Assembly (NCBI GenBank): GCA_019057385.1
Contig: JAHQJS010000004.1
Coordinates: forward strand, 578,118-642,117
From: Candidatus Borrarchaeum weybense
Lineage (GTDB): Archaea > Asgardarchaeota > Sifarchaeia > Borrarchaeales > Borrarchaeaceae
Length of the DNA: 64,000 bases
Reading direction: 5' to 3'
Both the position numbers and the translations under genes were made by a program. The notes below the pieces were generated by a model, which saw only the letters and a list, made by a program, of their open reading frames with translations, did not search any database and had not been told where the DNA came from. Positions 28,177-37,325 of this stretch are shown one piece after another; position 1 is the first letter of the stretch, and every line of letters begins with the position of its first letter.

Positions 28177-28515
28177 CGATAGAAATTACAGATTACTTTG
28201 GAGCAGTCTTCGATAATAATTTTTTAGTGTTTATGGTATATTATAACTTCTGTTGTATTTTGAGAAATTCGCAAAAATTGATATTATTGATGATATCTTA
28301 TACTTTAAAATCTTATCAACTTGCGGAATATTATGTGAGAATCTTTATATTATTTTAATAATTAGTATATTAATTAAGGAATTCTTATTAAAGAATATTT
28401 ATTATTGAGAATGTCGTAAAAATTATAAAACTGATTCCAATTTCTAAAAGAAGCATGTCTAATGAGTCCCTCACAAGTCAGATATTATATGCTATATCCA
28501 AGCGACGGATGAAAA
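28177..28515. other. Intergenic region before the third kinase
   Basis: This gap is extremely A+T-rich. It contains TATA-like sequences (near 28340-28370) but no gene I can support. Confidence 0.5.
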
Positions 28516-30474
28516 ATGCTCTCTCGACGAGATCAATTACAAAACAATGGAGCCTATGACATGATAGACCAAAACCAAGATATCTCAAAACTTGAGATCG
28601 TTGAAGACAAACTTACGAAAGTCTTTCGATCGAAGGTTATGTATGAACACATATTAAACGGAGTAACTCATTTGATCATTATAATTGATGACACTCTTAA
28701 TCTTATCTGGGCAAACAAAGCAGCAGTGGAAAAGTGTGGCGATATTATCGGAAAAAAGAGCTACAAAGTATATAATAGTCTCGATTCAGAGTGTCCCGAT
28801 GGTATTGTGAGACAAGTACTTGAAGATGAAGAAGTATTTGAATTAGAGCGTTCAATTACATTTCCGAACGGTACACAGGGAGATTTTATTATCACTAGTT
28901 CTCCCCTCAAAGATTTAACTGGAAATGCTGTCGCGGTTCTACAAATATTCACAGATATTAGTGAACGTAAACAGGCTGAAGAGAATTTAAAAAAGAGTGA
29001 ATTGCATTTTCGTACACTCATCGATAATATCTCAGAAATTATTACTGTATTGGACTCTAAGGGAGAAATCAGTTATCAAAGTTCGTCGATTGAACTAGTT
29101 CTTGGTTACTCAATTGAAAAAATCCTCGAAAAATCTTTTTTTGACTTTGTACATCCCGATGATCTTCCATTGATACTTAAGGTTTTCCAAGATATTATCA
29201 AAAAGCCAGGAGCATCTCGTACTCTTAAATATCGTTTTCATCATAAGAATGGCTCGTGGCGTGTTCTTGAAAGTACTGGGAGAACGTTTATTGACGATTC
29301 AGGTTCAATAAGTGTCATTTTAACTTCTCGCGATATAACTGAGAGAATGCACGCTGAAAAAGCTCTGATAAAGGCTCAAGAAGAATCGGCTGTTGCCAAG
29401 ACGGCCAAACAAACAATTGGTTGTATGATGGATCCTGTTATCATTACTGATCTTCATGGAAAGATAACTCAATTTAATAATGCTTTTACAAATTTGTTAG
29501 GTTATGAATCAGAGATGATAGGTGAGTCTCCTACAAAAATTATTGTTGAAAAGGATGCTTTAAAGATTCAAGAGGCAATAAAAGAATGTCTTAAGACGGG
29601 ATTTTTAAACAATTTCGAATGCACAACATTAAGTAAGTATGGAAAAAAAATCCCGGTTTTATTCAATATTACAGTGTTGAAGAACTCGACGAATAAATCC
29701 ATAGGTTTGATTTTTGATGCAAGAGATATTACTGAACAGAAAAAAGCAGAACAAAAATTGCAACTAACTTTAAACGATCTAGCTCGTTCTAATGCAGAAC
29801 TGGAACAATTCGCCTATATTGCATCTCACGATCTGCAGGAACCACTACGCATGGTGGCAAGCTTTTTACAATTACTGGAGCGTCGCTATAAGGATAAGAT
29901 CGACGACAACGCAAATGAGTTCATTGCCTATGCCGTAGATGGGGCAACTCGTATGCAGCAAATGATCAATGATCTGTTAAAATATTCCCGCGTCGGAACA
30001 CGGGGTAACCCCCTCGAAAAAACTGATAGCAAGGCTGCCCTTGACTTGGCAATTGCAAATCTCACCGTAGCAATTAGAGAAAATAATGCACTGATAACCA
30101 ATGATCCTCTGCCGATTATTATGGCAGATTCATCTCAATTAATTCAAGTATTTCAGAATCTAATTGAAAATGCCATTAAATTCCGGAGAGATGTACCACC
30201 AAAGATCCATATTTCTGCTGAACGTAAAAAAAACGAATGGATATTCTCTGTAAAAGATAATGGCATAGGTATAGACTCGAAACATTTCGATCGCATTTTC
30301 TTAATCTTTCAAAGCCTACATAATAAGATTTCGTATCCAGGTTCGGGTATTGGTCTCTCGATCTGTAAAAAAATTGTTGAACGCCATGGAGGAAAAATAT
30401 GGGTGGAATCACAGCATGGAAAGGGCTCAACATTTTATTTTTCAATTCCAGTCACAGGAGGAAAAAACTCATGA
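28516..30474 (+). CDS. Soluble PAS histidine kinase (third of three)
   Basis: The protein has 652 residues; a start at ATG 28561 with GGAG ahead is possible. Three PAS units (about 35-155, 160-280, 290-405) are followed by HisKA ('YIASHDLQEPLRMVASFLQLLERRYKDK') and HATPase ('FQNLIENAIKFRR', 'DNGIGI', 'GSGIGLSICKKIVERHGGKIW'). The core is very close to that of the 25.3 kb kinase, while the PAS units differ. In the first PAS the Cys set is mostly lost ('SYKVYNSLDSECPDG'). The next receiver gene overlaps its stop. Confidence 0.93.
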   Translation: MLSRRDQLQNNGAYDMIDQNQDISKLEIVEDKLTKVFRSKVMYEHILNGVTHLIIIIDDTLNLIWANKAAVEKCGDIIGKKSYKVYNSLDSECPDGIVRQVLEDEEVFELERSITFPNGTQGDFIITSSPLKDLTGNAVAVLQIFTDISERKQAEENLKKSELHFRTLIDNISEIITVLDSKGEISYQSSSIELVLGYSIEKILEKSFFDFVHPDDLPLILKVFQDIIKKPGASRTLKYRFHHKNGSWRVLESTGRTFIDDSGSISVILTSRDITERMHAEKALIKAQEESAVAKTAKQTIGCMMDPVIITDLHGKITQFNNAFTNLLGYESEMIGESPTKIIVEKDALKIQEAIKECLKTGFLNNFECTTLSKYGKKIPVLFNITVLKNSTNKSIGLIFDARDITEQKKAEQKLQLTLNDLARSNAELEQFAYIASHDLQEPLRMVASFLQLLERRYKDKIDDNANEFIAYAVDGATRMQQMINDLLKYSRVGTRGNPLEKTDSKAALDLAIANLTVAIRENNALITNDPLPIIMADSSQLIQVFQNLIENAIKFRRDVPPKIHISAERKKNEWIFSVKDNGIGIDSKHFDRIFLIFQSLHNKISYPGSGIGLSICKKIVERHGGKIWVESQHGKGSTFYFSIPVTGGKNS

Positions 30475-30941
30475 CTATACAAATAAGCCAAAAACCTCTT
30501 GAGATTTTATTAATTGAGGATAATCCTGGTGATGTTCGTCTGACGGTAGAAGGTTTTAGAGAAACCAAAGCATTTAATAAACTCAACGTAGCCTATGATG
30601 GCGAGGAAGCTATGGCTTTTCTACGACGAGAAGGTAAGTTTAAAAAAGCACCTCGTCCAGACCTCATTTTACTCGATCTTAATTTACCTAAGAAAGACGG
30701 TCGTGAGGTATTAGAAGAAATTAAAGATGATAGAGACCTGAAATGTATCCCCGTAGTGATCTTAACGACCTCTCATTCTATTGATGATATTGAAGAGACG
30801 TATTCTAATCATGCTAATTGCTATATCACAAAACCAGTTGATCTGAATCAATTTGTCAAAGTAGTAAAATCCATTGATGACTTTTGGTTGAACATTGTGA
30901 AATTGCCGAATAAGGAGACTGGTGATTATAATGGAGGGTAA
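30471..30941 (+). CDS. Rcp1-type single-domain response regulator
   Basis: The true start is the ATG at 30471, overlapping the kinase stop, with GGAGG ahead. The frame is open further upstream, but that part lies inside the kinase gene. The 156 residues contain 'LIEDNPGDVRLTVEGF', Asp in 'LILLDLNLPKKDGRE', Thr in 'VVILTTSHS' and Lys in 'YITKPV'. It is closely similar to the receiver at 27.3 kb, so the kinase-receiver pair seems to have been duplicated as a unit. Confidence 0.94.
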   Translation: MTIQISQKPLEILLIEDNPGDVRLTVEGFRETKAFNKLNVAYDGEEAMAFLRREGKFKKAPRPDLILLDLNLPKKDGREVLEEIKDDRDLKCIPVVILTTSHSIDDIEETYSNHANCYITKPVDLNQFVKVVKSIDDFWLNIVKLPNKETGDYNGG

Positions 30942-32490
30942 TCAACTCAGAGTCTTATTAATAGAAGATAATCCAGGCGATGCAAGGCTAATACAAGAAG
31001 AACTTGCTGAAACAGACCCCTTATGTCATGAAATTACCCACTTCTTTCTGTTGCATGTTGATCGGCTCTCGCAAGGCCTTGAATGCCTTAAAAACGAAAA
31101 GATCGATATTGTACTTCTGGATCTCGGATTACCAGATAGCCTAGGGCTAGATACGTTCACAAAACTATATGCTTATTCGCCACAAGTACCGATTATTGTC
31201 TTGACTGGTTTTGATGATGAGAATCTGGCAGTTAAAGCTGTGGGAGAGGGTGCACAAGATTATCTTGTCAAAGGAAAATTTGATAAAAACCTGCTGACAC
31301 GTTCTATATGCTATGCTATTGAGCGACACCGATTGATCTCAAAATTAAGAGATTATGCAGAAAACCTTGAAAAAATGGTTGAAGAGAGAACAATGGATCT
31401 TAAAGAGTCTGAGGAGCGCTATCGCGGTTTATACGAGTCATCTATAGATGGCATTGCCACAGCAGACATGAAGGGCAATCTTATAGACTGCAATCAGGCT
31501 TTCGCGGAATTGCTCGGCTATACAAAGGAGGAACTGCTTAAACTAACCTATTGGGATCTTGCGCCTAAGAAATGGCATGAACTCACGGCAAAAATCCACG
31601 CTGAACAGGTATTAACTAGGGGCTATTCTGATGTGTATGAAAAAGAATACATGAAGAAGGATGGAACAATCTTTCCCATCTCTATTAGATCGTGGATCAT
31701 CAAAGACAAGGATGACAAGTCAGTGGGAACCTGGGCAATCGTTCAGGACATCACTGAAAGATATAAGATCATGGAAATGAAGGATCGGTTTATATCAGTC
31801 GCCACCCATGAACTTCGAACACCACTTATCTCGGTCAAGGGATACATTGACTTCCTTCTATCTAAGAATTTGAACGTAACACCCGAGTTACTTGAGTCGA
31901 GCCTGCAAGTGGTGAATCGCAACACTGACCGGTTGATTTATCTGACCGACGAGTTGTTGGATATCCAGCGCATTAAATCTGGACGAATCTCCTTAAATTT
32001 GGAGTTTCAGGATCTTATTAATATCATAAATCATTGTATAGAGGAAATTCAACCCTTTATTGATGAGAAAAAACAAAATCTCAACTTGAAAATTCCAGAA
32101 AGGCCCTTAAAGATTCGAGTGGATCGTGTTCGCCTTAGCCAAATTATTATGAACATTCTTAATAATGCTACTAAATTTACGCCAGAAGGCGGAGACATAA
32201 CGCTTGCCGTTGAAGAGACGGACGGTGTCATGCAAGTTCAAGTTTCAGACAATGGAATTGGAATTCGTGAGGAGGATTTGGAGAAAGTTTTTCGCCCCTT
32301 CTCGGACATAAAGAAGCCAACCTACATCAAGGGCACAGGTCTTGGTCTCAGCGTAACCAAAGGTCTGGTGGAAGCACATGGAGGCAGGATCTGGGCACAT
32401 TCAGATGGAGAGGATCGAGGAGCAGCTTTCACTTTTACCTTACCAAATACAGAATCAAACCCAAAACCAAAGGTAAAGGAGGTAAATTAA
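30931..32490 (+). CDS. Hybrid REC-PAS-histidine kinase
   Basis: GGTGA-N5-ATG gives a start at 30931, eleven bases inside the preceding gene. The 519 residues hold a receiver (1-130; 'LLIEDNPGDARLIQ', 'DIVLLDLGLPDSLGLDTF', 'YLVKGKF'), a PAS unit (160-275) that resembles the fourth PAS of the 22 kb kinase, a HisKA ('FISVATHELRTPLISVKGYID', a different subfamily from the other kinases), and an HATPase ('ILNNATKFTPEGG', 'GTGLGLSVTKGLVEAHGGRIW'). It likely relays signals from the preceding kinase to the next gene product. Confidence 0.93.
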   Translation: MEGNQLRVLLIEDNPGDARLIQEELAETDPLCHEITHFFLLHVDRLSQGLECLKNEKIDIVLLDLGLPDSLGLDTFTKLYAYSPQVPIIVLTGFDDENLAVKAVGEGAQDYLVKGKFDKNLLTRSICYAIERHRLISKLRDYAENLEKMVEERTMDLKESEERYRGLYESSIDGIATADMKGNLIDCNQAFAELLGYTKEELLKLTYWDLAPKKWHELTAKIHAEQVLTRGYSDVYEKEYMKKDGTIFPISIRSWIIKDKDDKSVGTWAIVQDITERYKIMEMKDRFISVATHELRTPLISVKGYIDFLLSKNLNVTPELLESSLQVVNRNTDRLIYLTDELLDIQRIKSGRISLNLEFQDLINIINHCIEEIQPFIDEKKQNLNLKIPERPLKIRVDRVRLSQIIMNILNNATKFTPEGGDITLAVEETDGVMQVQVSDNGIGIREEDLEKVFRPFSDIKKPTYIKGTGLGLSVTKGLVEAHGGRIWAHSDGEDRGAAFTFTLPNTESNPKPKVKEVN

Positions 32491-32492
32491 TT

Positions 32493-33365
32493 TTGACAGA
32501 TAAAATTTTGATTGTAGATGACGAACCAGATACTGTTAACCTAGCAAAAATGATTTTGGAGAGAGATGGCTACCACGTAATTAGTGCATATAATTGGGAT
32601 GACGCTATAAAGAAGGCGGAATCGGAGATGCCGGACTTTATCTACTTAGACATGGTTATGCCAGGTAAAAGTGGCTTGGAGGTCTGCAAAATTTTGAAGG
32701 CCCAGCCCAAGACCAAGAAAATTCCGGTAGTGATGTTTACAGCTCTTGGACGGGATGTTGATAAAAAGTTAAGCAAGGAAGCCGGGGCTGACGGTCATTT
32801 TTTGAAACCCTTCGAGGCTGAGGATTTAATTGCCGAGATAAAAAAACATCTAAAATTTATTCGCCCTGAAAAGTTTTCTAATACCCTGGAACTTGATCAT
32901 GAACGGTTAAAGGGTAGAAAAATCCTGCTAGAGTTCGATCCCGTAGTTCCTTATGAAAGGGTGGTCAGAGATTTTGTGATGGAATGTCAGGTACACGAAG
33001 AAGTAATTGTTCTCTTAGGAAACAAAGCAAGTGTAGTCTATCAAACGCTTCAAAAATATGATGGTCTAGAGTTTATCGCTTTGATCCCCCAACCGATACT
33101 TACCCCTATTCTAGAGACAAATGCTGGAACACCAGTAAACATAATCTGTGATAATCTAACAGACCTTATTTTCTCTATGGGCTTCCAGGCCACATATAAA
33201 TTCATAAAACACACGTTAGAACGACTAACCACAGTTTTATCGACTGCCCTATTTCTTTTGAACCCCAAAGCTCACCCGTCAAACGAAACCTATAGTATCA
33301 GAAGCCTCTTTAGCGATCAAATAACCTTTGGAAAAGATGGACTGACAATTAATAAGTTAACTTAA
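32493..33365 (+). CDS. Receiver domain fused to a P-loop-less RecA/KaiC-like domain
   Basis: The TTG start follows GGAGG. Residues 1-125 are a receiver ('ILIVDDEPDTVNLAKMIL', Asp in 'FIYLDMVMPGKSG', Thr in 'VMFTALG', Lys in 'LKPFE'). Residues 145-285 show the strand pattern of KaiC/RAD55-like or DUF835 proteins ('EEVIVLLGNKASVVYQTLQKY', 'PVNIICDNLTDLIFSMGFQATYKFIKHTLERL', 'ALFLLNP') but no Walker A motif, so ATP hydrolysis is unlikely. It ends the phosphorelay operon, 570 bases before a KaiC-like ATPase, a possible physical partner. Confidence 0.8.
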   Translation: MTDKILIVDDEPDTVNLAKMILERDGYHVISAYNWDDAIKKAESEMPDFIYLDMVMPGKSGLEVCKILKAQPKTKKIPVVMFTALGRDVDKKLSKEAGADGHFLKPFEAEDLIAEIKKHLKFIRPEKFSNTLELDHERLKGRKILLEFDPVVPYERVVRDFVMECQVHEEVIVLLGNKASVVYQTLQKYDGLEFIALIPQPILTPILETNAGTPVNIICDNLTDLIFSMGFQATYKFIKHTLERLTTVLSTALFLLNPKAHPSNETYSIRSLFSDQITFGKDGLTINKLT

Positions 33366-33544
33366 TTCGGAGGCAAAAATTTGTGCGTTGATCTTGAGAA
33401 TTAAGGAAATCCAAGAATACCATCGCAAGGCACCGAAGAACTCATAAAAGGACACTAGAGCACCAGAAAACTGAAGGAACTCATAATTTGACGTGAGATC
33501 ATGTTGATGCCAGACTTCAAGGTCTGACAAAGCGATCCCAAGAT
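33366..33544. other. Gene-poor tail before the transposon remnant
   Basis: No ORF can be supported. A short hairpin (CAGAC-TTCAAG-GTCTG) lies near 33510-33525. The sequence looks degraded and is less A+T-rich than its surroundings. Confidence 0.4.
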
Positions 33545-33578
33545 TCTTGAAGTTCGAATATTAAGTGGTAGACAATCA

Positions 33579-33720
33579 GTGAGCTACCTCATGCTCAAGC
33601 GCTGAGGCTTCCTGCTTCAACGACAGACTCGATCTCCTTGACGGGTTACGGAGGTCTCGATGTTCACAGGCTTAATATCCCTATGCCCCGTAGGTACTCA
33701 TAGGCTCTATCACCAACAAA
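33579..33720 (-). pseudogene. Degraded TnpB C-terminus with transposon end
   Basis: On the minus strand one frame reads FVGDRAYEYLRGIGILSL, then a stop, TSRPP, a stop, and PVKEIESVVEAGSLSA. Such a C-terminal tail just before the end hairpin is typical of IS605-type TnpB genes. It is followed by GGAAGCCTC...GAGG-TAGCTCAC (33612-33579), which matches the end of the intact element at 49.24-49.27 kb in layout. Only the tail remains, with two in-frame stops. Confidence 0.55.
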
Positions 33721-33740
33721 GTATATAAACCCAAGTCATT

Positions 33741-33779
33741 CATCACCACGCTACAGCAATGGTGCTTTCTTGCTTAGTT
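33741..33779 (-). repeat. Second copy of the IS605-like end motif
   Basis: The minus strand starts with AACTAAGCAAGAAAGCACCA, identical to 7068-7087, and goes on to a hairpin-forming TTGCTGTAGCG and TGGTG. It is upstream of the TnpB remnant in the same orientation. Confidence 0.5.
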
Positions 33780-33935
33780 GTTTGTAAGAATTATTGATGG
33801 TTACTCTCGTCTAAATTATGTAAATAATAACATTTGAATTAAATCAAAAAAAATATGAATAAGTTAAGTGGGTTTTACTCAGAGTATTTCTCTCTGTTAA
33901 TTTAAGGTAAATTTAAGATCTGTGAGGTGCTTCAG

Positions 33936-34607
33936 ATGGAACGTTTGAATACAGGAATTAGAGGTTTAGACCAACTTATTGATGACGGAATTCCCCGCTC
34001 ATGGGTTATTCTCATTAAAGGGCCAGCCGGCTGTGGAAAAACAACTTTTGGTCTTCAGTTTTTGTGTTATGGCGCAGAAAATGACGAGTTTGGTATTTAT
34101 ATCACTATAGGTGAGCCAATATCACATGTAAAAAAATATATTCGATTTAACTTGAATCTGGAAAAATTAACAACAGAAGGCAAGCTTATTCTTGTTGATA
34201 CAAAACTCATAAAACTTTCTGATCTCAGTGAGATTTTACAAGATGCAATAGGTAAGTATAACGCACAAAGAATTGTTATTGACTCATTTACATCTCTCAT
34301 TTCCCTCTATAAAGATGAACCGACACTTCGTCAAGAATTTTCTAATTTTCTTGATGTGGTAAGACAAGTGAAGAATGCCACGTGGATGATTATAGAAGAA
34401 GGAACGCCGCGCTCTCCTGATGCCCTTAGTGAGTTTATGGCAGATGGAGTTATTAATCTCACTTATTTCTTAAGAGGAAACCATCGTGTTAGGGGAATAG
34501 AGATTACTAAGATGAGAGGAACTGCGCATTCTGAAGGAATTCATCTCTATAAGTTTAATGAAGATGGAATTACGGTGTATCCCGAGGAAAAAGTGTTTGA
34601 AATGTAA
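33936..34607 (+). CDS. KaiC/RadA-like single-domain ATPase (first)
   Basis: GAGGTG marks an ATG at 33936; GTG 33927 is the alternative. The 223 residues form one KaiC-type RecA domain: 'TGIRGLDQLIDDGIP', Walker A 'GPAGCGKTT', Walker B 'RIVIDSFTSL', and the 'EITKMRGTAHSEGIHLYKFNEDGITVYP' tail of KaiC domains. The usual catalytic EE pair after the second strand is GE here ('TIGEPISH'), which might lower ATPase activity. It heads a cassette with a small GTPase and a longin-like protein. Confidence 0.9.
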   Translation: MERLNTGIRGLDQLIDDGIPRSWVILIKGPAGCGKTTFGLQFLCYGAENDEFGIYITIGEPISHVKKYIRFNLNLEKLTTEGKLILVDTKLIKLSDLSEILQDAIGKYNAQRIVIDSFTSLISLYKDEPTLRQEFSNFLDVVRQVKNATWMIIEEGTPRSPDALSEFMADGVINLTYFLRGNHRVRGIEITKMRGTAHSEGIHLYKFNEDGITVYPEEKVFEM

Positions 34608-34739
34608 TTGTGATCGTATCTATTGGCGGACATTGTATTCTGAATGTAATTCTAAGATATTCTATCATATAACTTGACACAAAAAAATGATTCGATCCAA
34701 TTTGCAAGTCACACAAAGATGATTATCGAGGTATGACAC

Positions 34740-35258
34740 GTGTTCCTGCTCGTGAAAGTGATCGTTATTGGCGATGGGGCTGTCGGGAAAACAACTCTAT
34801 CAACTCACTTCACATTCAGCAAATTTATTGAATATTACAAAATGACAATAGGAGTAGATTTTTTTGCGAAAGATGTGAAGATAGGAAAGGATGTAGTCAG
34901 ATTGCAAATTTGGGATATGGCAGGTCAAGAAAAGTTCGCATTCATGCGCCCTAATTATTATGACGGTGCAAGCGGAGGATTTTTAGTATACGATGTAACT
35001 CGTCCTGAAACCTTTAAGGATCTTGATATGTGGCTACACGAGGTATATAAAAGATGCGGGAAGATTCCTCTTTTTTTGTTAGGCAATAAAATAGATTTAG
35101 AGACTCGCAAGGTTAAAAACTCGCAAGCCGAACAATACGCGGAAAAACAGGGACTAACGTATTACGAAACCTCTGCGAAAACAGGAGAATGCGTCTTTGA
35201 TGTCTTTTCTAAGCTAGCACATACGTTATATAATAAATATTTAGAGTCTGGGAATTAA
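34740..35258 (+). CDS. Ras-superfamily small GTPase
   Basis: The protein has 172 residues from GTG 34740 (GAGG ahead). All G boxes are present: G1 'GDGAVGKTT', switch I ending in 'MTIGVDFF', G3 'DMAGQEKF', G4 'GNKID' and G5 'ETSAK'. It resembles Rab/Ras-like Asgard GTPases. There is no C-terminal Cys for prenylation; the end is 'YLESGN'. The position between a KaiC-like ATPase and a longin-like protein suggests that these are functional partners, since longin and roadblock folds serve as GTPase partners elsewhere. Confidence 0.95.
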   Translation: MFLLVKVIVIGDGAVGKTTLSTHFTFSKFIEYYKMTIGVDFFAKDVKIGKDVVRLQIWDMAGQEKFAFMRPNYYDGASGGFLVYDVTRPETFKDLDMWLHEVYKRCGKIPLFLLGNKIDLETRKVKNSQAEQYAEKQGLTYYETSAKTGECVFDVFSKLAHTLYNKYLESGN

Positions 35259-35263
35259 GCATT

Positions 35264-35368
35264 ATGGTTGATAAGGATCTTGAAGAAATAGCATTAAAGA
35301 GGTTTCGCACAATTAGAAACATACAAAACCTCTATTTAAAATCTGATGGAAAAAATCGGAGAAATTAG
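35264..35368 (+). CDS. Possible 34-residue peptide between GTPase and longin-like genes
   Basis: An ATG frame of 35 codons fills the gap between the two genes and ends two bases before the next start. It is basic ('KRFRTIRNIQNLYLKSDGKNRRN'-like composition), but no ribosome site precedes it. It may be chance or a leader. Confidence 0.3.
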   Translation: MVDKDLEEIALKRFRTIRNIQNLYLKSDGKNRRN

Positions 35369-35370
35369 AT

Positions 35371-36576
35371 GTGATTTTAAGCGTTTACATCATCAATTCT
35401 TTCTCTGGCCTTTGCCTATTATCATGGTCAAGAATACTAAAGAAATTTGATGATACTTTAATTGGTGGCTTTCTCATTGCAATAAGCAGATTTGGTCGAG
35501 AAATTGGGGGAGAAAACGCCCAATTTGTTGATTTTCGTGAAAGGAAATTCATATTTGCATACAAAGACAAGCTGATTTTTGTTATTGAAATAACAAGTTA
35601 TAAAGAAGTGCAAATAGGACGTAGACTTCTGCAACAAATAATGGTTGCATTTTTCAGGGACTATGGAGGCGCGAAAGAAATAATCACTGAAACTGATGTC
35701 TCGATATTGTGGCCTTTTTGTGATACAATTGAAGAACTGATTTCAAGTCAAATTGTTGAATTAGAAAGGCTAGTCGAAAGCATTCAAAAAAGTTCAAAGG
35801 CCTCAGGCATACTATTGCTAAATTTAAGTGGAGACATATTCAGTACCACGCCAAGACAAATAGTAGATCTTGGCGAGAAATTTATCAAGAGCGTTAAAAT
35901 GATACTTAGTGCTCACGAGTCAGTTACAAAAGATGATAGTCCATTTGAGATCGTCATTAATGGACTTCATCAGACTTTTTACAGCCGCCGAATAATTGGA
36001 GATCATTTTATCGTGGTTTACGGACCAAAGGAAATGGGAGAGGATAATTTAAGGATCTTAATTCAGGGACATCTAGATGAACTTGCGAGCGTCTTAATGA
36101 CTTTTGGTCATATTAGACCAAGAGCAGTAGGTACGGAGACCACAATTCAGAAATTTCTGGAATGGAGTGCTAAACACCCCCTGTTGTCACAATTAAGATT
36201 TCAAGAGTATGAAGCTTATTTCGATACTATAATAAATGCAGAAAAAGGGCTTTACGAATTTGATTGTGTCCTAAAATCGCCGACTAATATTGCATTTATT
36301 CGAATTTATAGACATTTTGGCCAATCTGATAGCAAATTCATCCAAAGATTTTTAGATGATGCTAATTCGGTATGCAGAAAACTAGATTCCTCGCCAGTTT
36401 TGTTTTTAGCCATAAGTAAAGATAATTTCTCAAAGAAGGCTAGGGAAATCATAAAAAAAACAATGATACAGTATAAAGACAAGTATTTTCAATTAGTTCT
36501 TTGTAAGCAAACTAACGATGAATTTCAAATTATTGAAGGATTAAGAGATAAAAAAAGCAAAGGAGGAATTCTTTGA
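35371..36576 (+). CDS. Longin-like domain protein
   Basis: GGAG lies nine bases before the GTG; the protein has 401 residues. The N-terminus has a longin-type beta sheet and helix order ('ILSVYIINSFSGLCLLSWSR', 'GGFLIAISRFGREIG', 'RKFIFAYKDKLIFVIEI', 'QIGRRLLQQIMVAFF'). Residues 150-230 may be a second profilin-like unit ('ASGILLLNLSGDIF'), and 230-400 are of unknown fold. Longin-like proteins assemble with small GTPases in Asgard and eukaryotic cells. The family is inferred by pattern. Confidence 0.6.
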   Translation: MILSVYIINSFSGLCLLSWSRILKKFDDTLIGGFLIAISRFGREIGGENAQFVDFRERKFIFAYKDKLIFVIEITSYKEVQIGRRLLQQIMVAFFRDYGGAKEIITETDVSILWPFCDTIEELISSQIVELERLVESIQKSSKASGILLLNLSGDIFSTTPRQIVDLGEKFIKSVKMILSAHESVTKDDSPFEIVINGLHQTFYSRRIIGDHFIVVYGPKEMGEDNLRILIQGHLDELASVLMTFGHIRPRAVGTETTIQKFLEWSAKHPLLSQLRFQEYEAYFDTIINAEKGLYEFDCVLKSPTNIAFIRIYRHFGQSDSKFIQRFLDDANSVCRKLDSSPVLFLAISKDNFSKKAREIIKKTMIQYKDKYFQLVLCKQTNDEFQIIEGLRDKKSKGGIL

Positions 36577-37325
36577 GGAAAGTTCCCACAGGAATTAAAG
36601 GGCTTGACAAATTACTTGAAGGTGGTGTTCCCGAAAGTTGGGGGGTTCTGTTGACTGGTAGCACTGGAACAGGGAAAACAACTCTTGCAGTACAATATCT
36701 ATACAATGGCTGTGTGCAATATGACGAGCCCGGAGTATTTGTTAGTTTAGAAGAAGACAATCAGAAGATTGCGCGTGTGATGAGATTATTTGGATGGGAT
36801 CTTGAGGTTCTACAGAACGACAAGAAACTTGTAATGATAAATGCTGTTCCAAAAAGAACTCCCGGCAAATCAGGATACGTTATTGAAACCCCATTTTTTT
36901 CTCGAACCTTTAGCTTTGATTCAATTTGCGATTTACTAGAAGACAAGATAAAGGAAACAAACGCAAAACGCGTTGTCATTGATGGCTTAAGCGGTCTCAC
37001 ACTTCAATATCAGAACGAATTCGAAATTCGACAAGGTCTTTTAGATATTACAAATGTCATTAGCGAAGCAGGCTGCACTTCGCTCTATACTTCAGAAATG
37101 CCTGAGGGAAAACCAGGGATCAGCAGATTTGGAGTCGAAGAATTCATCGCTTCTGGTGTCATTGTACTTTATTATCTTCGTGAAAGAGGAAAAAGAATAC
37201 GTGCCATAGAAATTCGAAAAATGCGAGGTACTAACCATGACGAATCTCTGCATCCATATAAAATTACTGAAAAAGGAATCGTCGTCTTTCCGGAAGAAAT
37301 AATTTTTATGGAAAAAGATGTGTAA
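36573..37325 (+). CDS. KaiC/RadA-like single-domain ATPase (second)
   Basis: The TTG start overlaps the longin-like stop (TTGA) and has AAGGAGG ahead. The 250 residues show 'TGIKGLDKLLEGGVPE', Walker A 'GSTGTGKTT', catalytic 'SLEEDNQK' with both glutamates, Walker B 'RVVIDGLSGL' and 'EIRKMRGTNHDESLHPYKITEKGIVVFPEE'. In contrast to the first copy its active site is complete. The two may form a mixed ring; that is inference. Confidence 0.92.
   Translation: MRKVPTGIKGLDKLLEGGVPESWGVLLTGSTGTGKTTLAVQYLYNGCVQYDEPGVFVSLEEDNQKIARVMRLFGWDLEVLQNDKKLVMINAVPKRTPGKSGYVIETPFFSRTFSFDSICDLLEDKIKETNAKRVVIDGLSGLTLQYQNEFEIRQGLLDITNVISEAGCTSLYTSEMPEGKPGISRFGVEEFIASGVIVLYYLRERGKRIRAIEIRKMRGTNHDESLHPYKITEKGIVVFPEEIIFMEKDV

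Noticed and set aside
28173..28358. 61-residue ORF after the second receiver
   Set aside because: It is Phe/Ile/Tyr-rich in a strongly A+T-rich gap, has no ribosome site and resembles nothing.
30399..30470. Longer start for the receiver at 30.4 kb
   Set aside because: The extension lies inside the kinase coding region, and a good ribosome site sits before ATG 30471.
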